Shown here: positions 30,283 to 35,473 of the stretch, piece after piece
How the letters are laid out: each line of letters opens with the position of its first letter
Position numbering within the stretch: the stretch's first letter is position 1
Source of the DNA: Pelistega indica
GTDB taxonomy: Bacteria > Pseudomonadota > Gammaproteobacteria > Burkholderiales > Burkholderiaceae_B
Assembly: GCF_000506865.1 (NCBI RefSeq)
Contig: NZ_AYSV01000007.1
Location: 1-35,473, forward strand
Reading direction: 5' to 3'
Length of the DNA: 35,473 nucleotides
The notes under the pieces: model-generated
Told to the model about the DNA's origin: nothing
What the model saw: only the letters and a program-made list of their open reading frames with translations
Database searches by the model: none
Position numbers and translations under genes: made by a program

Positions 30283-31121
30283 AGCAATACGGAAGACGCT
30301 GGCAAGTGGAAATCATCGGTGATGAGAATACCTTGATAGTAGATAAATTGCGGGTAGGGTTTGAGGTGGATAAAACCATTAACGAAAAACCCAATCCTGC
30401 TTTTATTCGAATTTGGAATTTAAATCGAGACCACCTTAACCAGTTATTAAGCAAGGAATATAAGCGTATTGTCTTGTCGGCAGGCTATCAAGAATTACGT
30501 CCTATCTATAGTGGTGACATTACAAAAGTAAAGGTTATGCGCGAGGGTGTGGACTTTGTACTTGAGATAGAGAGTGCTGATGGTTTTAAAGATTACACCA
30601 CAGCTAGGTCTAGTGTAACGTTAAAAGCAGGCGCTACTGACGAAGAAATTATCGCAGAAGTACAAAAGACTATGCCGAATGTTAAGCGGGGGGCATTGGA
30701 TTTTCCGAACAAGCGAAAACTTCCTCGAGGTCGAGTGCTTAACGGTGACTCTCGGGCTATCTTAAGAAAGATTGCTGTGAATAATAAAGCAGACTGGTCT
30801 ATTCAAGATGGGGAGCTTATTTTTCTACCTAGAGATAAGGTGCTAGATACCGAAGCTGTTCTTTTATCGCAAGATACTGGTTTGATTGATTCACCAGAAC
30901 AGACGGATGATGGCTTAGAGTTGACCTGTTTGCTTAACCCATTATTACAAATCGGCGGAATGGTGCGCTTAGAGTCTATTCTTGAGTTTTTTAATGGTGA
31001 GTATAAGATTGTTAAACTGGCTCATACAGGAAATAGTATGGATAGTGAGTGGCACAGTAAGATGACTGTGGTTGGTGGTAAGTTCCAAAAAATGGAAGAT
31101 AAAGGGAGTAAGAAAAAATGA
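30279..31121 (+). CDS. baseplate hub protein
   Basis: The 280-residue protein begins YGRRWQVEIIGDENTLIVDKLRVGFEVDKTINEKPNPAFIRIWNLNRDH, a pattern common to gpD/gp27-like hub proteins of this tail type, and has IYSGDITKVKVMREGVDFVLEIESADG. ATG 30279 overlaps the preceding stop. It lies before the spike gene, as a hub should. I do not see a peptidase domain. Confidence 0.75.
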   Translation: MKQYGRRWQVEIIGDENTLIVDKLRVGFEVDKTINEKPNPAFIRIWNLNRDHLNQLLSKEYKRIVLSAGYQELRPIYSGDITKVKVMREGVDFVLEIESADGFKDYTTARSSVTLKAGATDEEIIAEVQKTMPNVKRGALDFPNKRKLPRGRVLNGDSRAILRKIAVNNKADWSIQDGELIFLPRDKVLDTEAVLLSQDTGLIDSPEQTDDGLELTCLLNPLLQIGGMVRLESILEFFNGEYKIVKLAHTGNSMDSEWHSKMTVVGGKFQKMEDKGSKKK

Positions 31122-31735
31122 GTGATTATAGTTACCACAATGCAACAGTCGAATCAGCGGTTGACGCACAGACTGAAAAAGCGATTAAAGATATCCATAC
31201 ATCATTGCCTGCCAAGGTAATTGATTTCAATTCTACTTTACAAACAGTCACTTTAGCTGCACAAGTAAAGCAGATTTTGATAGATGGAAAAACGGTTCAA
31301 ATCCCTCCATTGATGGATGTGCCTGTGAACTTTCCTCGAGGAGGTGGATTTGCAGTAACTTTTCCATTACAAGCAGGTGATGAAGGTATTGCTATTTTTA
31401 GTGAACGCTGCATTGATGGATGGCATACTTCAGGTAAAGCTACAGAACCATTGGATTACCGCTTTTGTGACTTATCTGATGCTATGTTTATCCCAGGTAT
31501 TTGCTCACGCCCTAATACGATTAAAGGATTTTTTACTGATGGGTTGTCATTACAGACATTAGATGGCAGCACATTTATCAGGATTACAAATGGAAAAATT
31601 CTTATCAAGGGGGAAATAGAACAGAACGGAGGTTTTGTAAGTAGTGCAGACGTAGTAGCGAGTGGCATTTCTTTAACAAACCATGTTCATGGGGGGGTGT
31701 CATCTGGTGGCTCTAAAACATCAGGTCCACAATAG
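31118..31735 (+). CDS. Gp138-family membrane-puncturing spike
   Basis: The N-terminal OB domain (LPAKVIDFNSTLQTVTLAAQVKQ, PPLMDVPVNFPRGGGFAVTFPLQAGDEGIAIFSERCIDGW) is typical of Gp138-type spikes. A beta-helical stem follows, with LSLQTLDGSTFIRITNGKILIKG. Near residue 190, NHVHGG supplies an H-x-H motif that binds iron at the tip in related spikes. The protein pierces the outer membrane on contraction. Confidence 0.88.
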   Translation: MSDYSYHNATVESAVDAQTEKAIKDIHTSLPAKVIDFNSTLQTVTLAAQVKQILIDGKTVQIPPLMDVPVNFPRGGGFAVTFPLQAGDEGIAIFSERCIDGWHTSGKATEPLDYRFCDLSDAMFIPGICSRPNTIKGFFTDGLSLQTLDGSTFIRITNGKILIKGEIEQNGGFVSSADVVASGISLTNHVHGGVSSGGSKTSGPQ

Positions 31736-31744
31736 GGAGTTTTC

Positions 31745-32068
31745 ATGAGAGTTAGACGGTTAGACAGTAATCATGATTGGACTTTTGGTTCAGGCTATTC
31801 AAATTATGCACAAGACTCAGAAGCTATTGCTCAAGCTGTTAAAACACGCCTTTGGTCATTTAAGGGTGATTGGTTTTTAGATTTAGAACATGGAATTCCT
31901 TGGTTTGAACAGATGGAGAGGGTGGATTTAAAACGCTTAGAAGTTCCATTGATGGCGTATATTCTAGAGACGGATGGCGTTAAGCAAATAGATAGTTTCA
32001 CCATGACACACGATAGTGAAAACAGGAAATTATTGATAGAGGTGTCTTATACAGATATTTTTGAATGA
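31745..32068 (+). CDS. baseplate wedge protein (gp25/GP46-like)
   Basis: The 107-residue protein (RRLDSNHDWTFGSGYSNYAQDSEAIAQAVKTRLWSFKGDWFLDLEHGIPW) shows the signature of the gp25/GP46 wedge family, whose members nucleate sheath assembly. It lies before baseplate J. A terminator follows directly. Confidence 0.88.
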   Translation: MRVRRLDSNHDWTFGSGYSNYAQDSEAIAQAVKTRLWSFKGDWFLDLEHGIPWFEQMERVDLKRLEVPLMAYILETDGVKQIDSFTMTHDSENRKLLIEVSYTDIFE

Positions 32069-32084
32069 AAAAAATTCAATTAAT

Positions 32085-32121
32085 AACCGTTAGTTATAAA
32101 CATACTAACGGTTTTTTTATT
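32085..32121 (+). terminator. Rho-independent terminator between wedge and baseplate J genes
   Basis: AACCGTTAGT and ACTAACGGTT pair perfectly around a 9-base loop and are followed by TTTTTATTT. It sits inside the baseplate operon, where relatives would be read through, so it again implies antitermination. Confidence 0.85.
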
Positions 32122-32132
32122 TGGTGAGTGAT

Positions 32133-33629
32133 ATGGCAACAGTAACAAAGTATGGAATTGTCACAGAAAGACTTGATGAGATTATTCAAAAATTTAGTGA
32201 TGGTTTTAGAGCAATTTATGGGCAAGCTATAAATATTGACCCAGACAGCCCAGATGGTCAAATGATTGGATTAATTTCACAAATTAAAGTTGATTTTGAG
32301 GAACTTTTAGAAAATGTCTATAAACAGCTTGACCCCTACCGAGCGACAGGCGTTTGGTTGGAGCAACGTGCGGCTTACTCTGGGATTGTACGAAGAGAAG
32401 CGAAGAATAGCTATTTGTACTCCGTTATTTTGACTGGGGATCCGTACACGGATATCCCTGCTGGATTGGTCTTGGTTGACGAAAACAAGAATAGATGGAC
32501 GCTCGTTAAAGCAACACAGCTTAATTCTTTAGGTTCTGCACGAGGTGATTTTCGTAGCGAAGAACTGGGGGCATTCTTTGTGAAAGAGGGTGATAGCTTA
32601 GAAATTGAAACGGTAATCGTTGGTTTAAATAAAGCGGTGGCGTTTCAAAATGCGGTATTAGGCCAAGAAGAAGAGACGGATGTTGAATTAAGACAGCGTC
32701 TTTTTTTATCGCATGCACAAAATGCCGTAAACAGCTGCGAGGCTATCCGAGCAAAGTTGCATGGCTTACGTGATGTTGAACAGGTGCTTGTTCTAGAAAA
32801 CACCAGCAATGATACAGATAGCCAAGGCGTTGAGGGGCATTCCATCAATGCCATTATTATTGGTGGTGATGATAATGCCATCGCTGAGGTCATTTACGAA
32901 AACAAAGGTGCAGGAGCTGGCTTACAAGGTGCAGTAGAAGTTAATCTACTCACAGAAAAAGGCAACAGACTGATTAAGTTTGATAGAGCTACTGTTATGG
33001 ATATATATATTAAAGTTGTCATTGTACGAGAAACTGACTTTACTCAAGTTGATACGGATCAATTAAAAGCAGAGTTGGCCAACCTGAAGTTTGATATTGG
33101 ACAAGACGTTGCATTAAGTCGATTGTACTCACCTATTAATAAAATTGATGGATTTTGGGTGCGAGAGCTTAAGGTAGGCAAGACAGCGGAGAGTCTGGGG
33201 ACGAGTAATTTGTTTATTGGTATCAGGGAAGTGGCTCGGGTACTTGAGGGTAAGCGTAATTATGCTTACTTAGATGTGGTCGGTGTACCTACGATATGTT
33301 ATGGACATACACAAGGTGTAAATCTTGGCGACTACATGAATGATGAGGAGTGCTTAACATTATTAAGAAATGATTTGAACGTGTATTACAAGGCCGTTGT
33401 TGATAGTGTGACTGTACACATGAGTGAAGTACAGACTGCAGCATTGGTCAGTTTTGTTTATAACGTTGGAATTAGTGCATTTAAGAAATCTACATTACTT
33501 AAAAAATTAAATGCTGGAGATAGGATAGGGGCTTGTGATGAATTAAGGCGGTGGGTGAACGCAGGAGGGAAACCTTGGAAAGGCTTAATCAATCGCAGAG
33601 AAGTAGAACGTTGGATGTGTCAGCTTTAA
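32133..33629 (+). CDS. baseplate J-like protein fused to a GH24 lysozyme
   Basis: Residues 1 to about 367 are a gp47/baseplate-J wedge protein: ITERLDEIIQKFSDGFRAIYG-like start, DPDSPDGQMIGL, ELRQRLFLS, ending GTSNLFIGIREVAR. At about 33235-33245 the sequence becomes a phage lysozyme: LEGKRNYAYLDVVGVPTICYGHTQGV, with the GH24 triad E372, D381 and T387, through to NRREVERWM. Wedge proteins normally end a few residues after IREVAR, and lysozymes begin with a membrane or SAR segment, which is missing. This is best explained by an in-frame deletion that removed the tail-fibre region and the start of the endolysin gene. ATG 32133 is preferred over TTG 32121. Confidence 0.85.
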   Translation: MATVTKYGIVTERLDEIIQKFSDGFRAIYGQAINIDPDSPDGQMIGLISQIKVDFEELLENVYKQLDPYRATGVWLEQRAAYSGIVRREAKNSYLYSVILTGDPYTDIPAGLVLVDENKNRWTLVKATQLNSLGSARGDFRSEELGAFFVKEGDSLEIETVIVGLNKAVAFQNAVLGQEEETDVELRQRLFLSHAQNAVNSCEAIRAKLHGLRDVEQVLVLENTSNDTDSQGVEGHSINAIIIGGDDNAIAEVIYENKGAGAGLQGAVEVNLLTEKGNRLIKFDRATVMDIYIKVVIVRETDFTQVDTDQLKAELANLKFDIGQDVALSRLYSPINKIDGFWVRELKVGKTAESLGTSNLFIGIREVARVLEGKRNYAYLDVVGVPTICYGHTQGVNLGDYMNDEECLTLLRNDLNVYYKAVVDSVTVHMSEVQTAALVSFVYNVGISAFKKSTLLKKLNAGDRIGACDELRRWVNAGGKPWKGLINRREVERWMCQL

Positions 33630-33688
33630 TTTCTTTAAAACATATTAATGGCGTTCAATAAATGTTCTCATTAATAATACATAAAAGA

Positions 33689-33718
33689 AAACCAAAACTG
33701 CGGGAACAGCTTTGGTTT
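33689..33718. terminator. hairpin after the lysozyme, terminator-like
   Basis: AAACCAAA-a-CTG and CAG-c-TTTGGTTT form a strong stem around cggga. Read leftward, it is followed by TTCTTTTATG, so it looks more like a terminator for leftward transcription or a two-way one. The rest of 33630-33763 holds no gene. Confidence 0.5.
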
Positions 33719-33763
33719 AGAGATTAACCTTCAAATAAATGAATATGATGGAGACCATCACAA

Positions 33764-33910
33764 GTGAATTTTAACATAGATTTAAAGGTGGAAAAAGTGC
33801 TAGAAAAGTATGAGAAATCCTCAAGAGTACGCACATTAATCAATAGGTTGGTATTTATATTATTTCTGTTTGTTTTTGGAACATTTATTTCGGCTATTCG
33901 ATGGTGGTGA
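33764..33910 (+). CDS. small holin-like membrane protein, 48 residues
   Basis: GTG 33764 is preceded by GGAG. The product has a basic N-terminal part (NFNIDLKVEKVLEKYEKSSRVRTLINR) and one membrane segment (LVFILFLFVFGTFISAI) ending RWW. Size, single membrane helix and position between lysozyme and Rz suggest a holin or lysis accessory. No family is assigned. Confidence 0.55.
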   Translation: MNFNIDLKVEKVLEKYEKSSRVRTLINRLVFILFLFVFGTFISAIRWW

Positions 33911-33911
33911 T

Positions 33912-34293
33912 ATGTATAAAAAATATCTAATCGGATCAGGAGCAGTCATTTTGACTGCTTCTTTTTGTTTATACGTATGGGCAGTATCAATATGGAATCG
34001 GTAAGAAAGACGCAGAGACGGCTCAATATTTAGCTGATTTAGAACAGTTTAAAAATCAGGTAAAGCAGTTACAGTCGGTATCTGCTCATATCTCGCTGAC
34101 ATCTGAACGTCTAAATTCATTAACTAACGATATTATTAAGGATTACAATTATGAAGTTATTCAAAATCCTCTGTCTGCTGATTGTTTTATGTCTAATGGC
34201 AGGATGCGCCTCATCAACGACATCATTAAGGAGAGCACCACTACCCGTCAATCTAGCGCAGGGGTGCCCAGAAATCCAATCATTAAGCAGTAA
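33912..34293 (+). pseudogene. Rz-like inner-membrane spanin, frameshifted
   Basis: ATG 33912 starts YKKYLIGSGAVILTASFCLYVWA, an N-terminal anchor. A single extra G at about 33984 then moves the frame to an early stop. Without it, the reading continues YQYGIGKKDAETAQYL, ADLEQFKNQVKQLQSVSAHI and so on to TAA 34291-34293, the periplasmic coiled coil of Rz. The Rz1 gene lies inside it in another frame, the classic spanin arrangement. As written, the spanin is broken. Confidence 0.8.
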
Positions 34294-34393
34294 TTCATGG
34301 GACGCACTCGCACAGTCTTATATTCAATTAGTACGTGATTATACAGACTGTGCAATGCGCCATGAGGCGGTGGTTAGAATGTGGGGTGAGTAG
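34151..34393 (+). CDS. Rz1-like outer-membrane spanin lipoprotein
   Basis: The 80-residue protein has a lipoprotein signal (MKLFKILCLLIVLCLMAG-C), with the lipobox Cys at residue 19, and a proline-containing middle (RRAPLPVNLAQGCPEI). It starts within the Rz gene in another frame and extends about 100 bases beyond it. Rz1 links to Rz to disrupt the outer membrane. It appears intact although its partner is frameshifted. Confidence 0.85.
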   Translation: MKLFKILCLLIVLCLMAGCASSTTSLRRAPLPVNLAQGCPEIQSLSSNSWDALAQSYIQLVRDYTDCAMRHEAVVRMWGE

Positions 34394-34397
34394 TAAG

Positions 34398-34546
34398 TTA
34401 TCTCATCAACGCTTCTTTCATGCAAGGGAAGATGTGATGCATTCTATCCCACGGTTCTGTATAGCCGTAGATTGGGCTATGCTTTTTACCTTCTGGTGGG
34501 CATTGAGCAAGAATTTTTTCAAATAAAGGCAGTCTTTCTAATAGAC
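34398..34546 (-). pseudogene. C-terminal fragment of an unidentified gene, cut by the IS
   Basis: Leftward from the IS edge, the frame encodes LLERLPLFEKILAQCPPEG, then KKHSPIYGYTEPWDRMHHIFPCMKEALMR and TAA 34398-34400. It has no start codon because the IS end at 34547 interrupts it. The family is not recognised. It points at the late operon and ends 5 bases after Rz1. It might be a phage-end or host gene. Confidence 0.55.
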
Positions 34547-35473
34547 TGTAGAAGTTCAGACTTCATCTGACAGTTCCCCGTTTGACAAGCGGTGTCTGTC
34601 AGATTAGATTTAGCTCATGCTTTTTGCTGTTCCAAATCTGTTTACCATCAATCAATGTTTCTATGGGTGTTCGCCCACAGCACATCTTTCCTTGATGAGT
34701 TCGTTCATTATTATAGAAATCAAGCCATTCGTCTAGGTCTTTTTGCAAACTATCTAAATCAGCATAGAGTTTTTTGCGGAACGTTACTTGATAAAACTCC
34801 TGCAAAATGGTCTTATGGAAGCGCTCGCAAATACCATTGGTTTGAGGTGATCGAGCCTTAGTCTTTGTATGCTCAATTTCATTAATAACTAGATAAAGCT
34901 CATAATCATGATGCTCTACCTTACCGCAGAACTCTGTTCCTCTATCTGTCAGAATGCGTAATACAGGTAAATCATGCTCTGCATAAAAAGGTAATACACG
35001 ATCATTAAGTAAGTCTGCAGAAGTAATAGGGGTTTTAGAGGTGTATAGCTTACAATGCGCTACTTTACTGTAAGTATCGACATATGTTTGCTGATAAATA
35101 CGTCCTACCCCTTTTAAATGCCCCACATAAAAGGTATCTTGTGAACCCAAATAGCCAGGATGCGCGGTTTCAATCTCACCCATGGCTTGCTCTTCATCTT
35201 TCTTGCGTTCAAGAGCTTGTATTTGTTGCTCATTCAGAATAATTCCTTCTTGCTGTACTTTCGCCTCTAAGGCGTTTAGACGTTTGGTAAAGTTCTCCAA
35301 GTTGTGCCGCAACCAAACGGAACGAACACCACTAGGTGATACAAATATTCCCTGTTTACGCAACTCATTGCTAATTCTTAGTTGACCATAGGCAGGATAA
35401 TGAATCGCCATCTCTATCACCGCTAACTCAGTGGCTTCGTCCACTCTATTTTTAAGGTTAGGCACCCGTCTAT
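34547..35473 (-). mobile_element. IS481-family insertion sequence, right copy (partial)
   Basis: The IS begins at the terminal repeat TGTAGAAGTTCAGAC (34547), the inverted partner of the end at 440-466. It contains most of the transposase gene and runs off the window. Its last 191 bases equal the window start. A full element would be about 1.2 kb. Confidence 0.88.
34599..35473 (-). CDS. IS481-family transposase (N-terminus outside the window)
   Basis: The DDE/RNase H-like integrase core is complete: first Asp in QQTYVDTYSKVAH, second in ILTDRGTEFCG, and Glu in QTNGICERFHKTILQEFY, then YNNERTHQGKMCCGRTPIETL. The reading frame is open to the window edge. The N-terminal HTH is seen in the left copy. 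It ends HELNLI with TGA at 34599-34601. It moves the IS by cut or copy transposition, using the inverted repeats. Confidence 0.92.
   Translation of the reverse strand, partial: RRVPNLKNRVDEATELAVIEMAIHYPAYGQLRISNELRKQGIFVSPSGVRSVWLRHNLENFTKRLNALEAKVQQEGIILNEQQIQALERKKDEEQAMGEIETAHPGYLGSQDTFYVGHLKGVGRIYQQTYVDTYSKVAHCKLYTSKTPITSADLLNDRVLPFYAEHDLPVLRILTDRGTEFCGKVEHHDYELYLVINEIEHTKTKARSPQTNGICERFHKTILQEFYQVTFRKKLYADLDSLQKDLDEWLDFYNNERTHQGKMCCGRTPIETLIDGKQIWNSKKHELNLI

Overview
The window is an almost complete, partly decayed prophage of a myovirus-like (contractile-tailed) temperate phage. It is bounded on both sides by IS481-family insertion sequence. The AT-rich DNA, lambda-style control genes and tail module (DUF1073 portal, DUF2213 protease, DUF2184 capsid, DUF4054, DUF3383 sheath, DUF3277 tube) suggest a low-GC gamma- or betaproteobacterial host. 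Genus cannot be assigned from sequence alone. No integrase, partition gene, tRNA, rRNA or CRISPR array is visible. The last 191 bases repeat the first 193, both inside the IS, so the window is either a contig ending in two IS copies or a circular molecule with one copy.

Layout: IS remnant (1-466); leftward early operon (467-3476) with two small genes, a RecT annealing protein and a YqaJ-type exonuclease carrying a nonsense codon; small membrane genes (3630-4166); a pL-like promoter with repressor operators (4373-4418). Next comes an accessory island (4536-8675): HigB/HigA-type toxin-antitoxin, a HigA remnant, an orphan XRE antitoxin, a C5-cytosine methyltransferase, and a HEPN-nuclease plus DUF262 pair. 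The DUF262 and HEPN genes lie directly downstream of the CI-type repressor (8706-9392), where lambda keeps rexAB. The operator region with pR follows (9404-9468), then Cro/YdaS, a ribbon-helix-helix protein, an O-like replication protein with iterons inside its gene, a P-like protein, RusA, a Q-like candidate and a winged-helix protein. A terminator, a structured leader RNA and a BRO-N antirepressor come next, followed by a secreted OB-fold moron and a late promoter/terminator pair resembling lambda pR'/tR'.

The late operon (15075-34393) holds terminase, portal, a MuF protein fused to an ADP-ribosyltransferase, protease, cement, capsid, connectors, sheath, tube, a frameshifted tail chaperone, tape measure, baseplate hub and spike, gp25-like and baseplate J, a holin-like protein and Rz/Rz1. 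Baseplate J is fused in frame to a GH24 lysozyme, implying a deletion that removed the tail-fibre genes and the start of the endolysin gene.

Best candidates for something new: the methyltransferase/DUF262/HEPN cassette in the repressor operon, the MuF-ART effector with its unknown small neighbour, and the switch-like leader RNA before the antirepressor. Damage is spread through the window: exonuclease nonsense codon, frameshifts in the tape measure, Dit-like and Rz genes and in the left IS copy, the J-lysozyme fusion, and IS truncations. Either the prophage is decaying or the sequence has indel errors.
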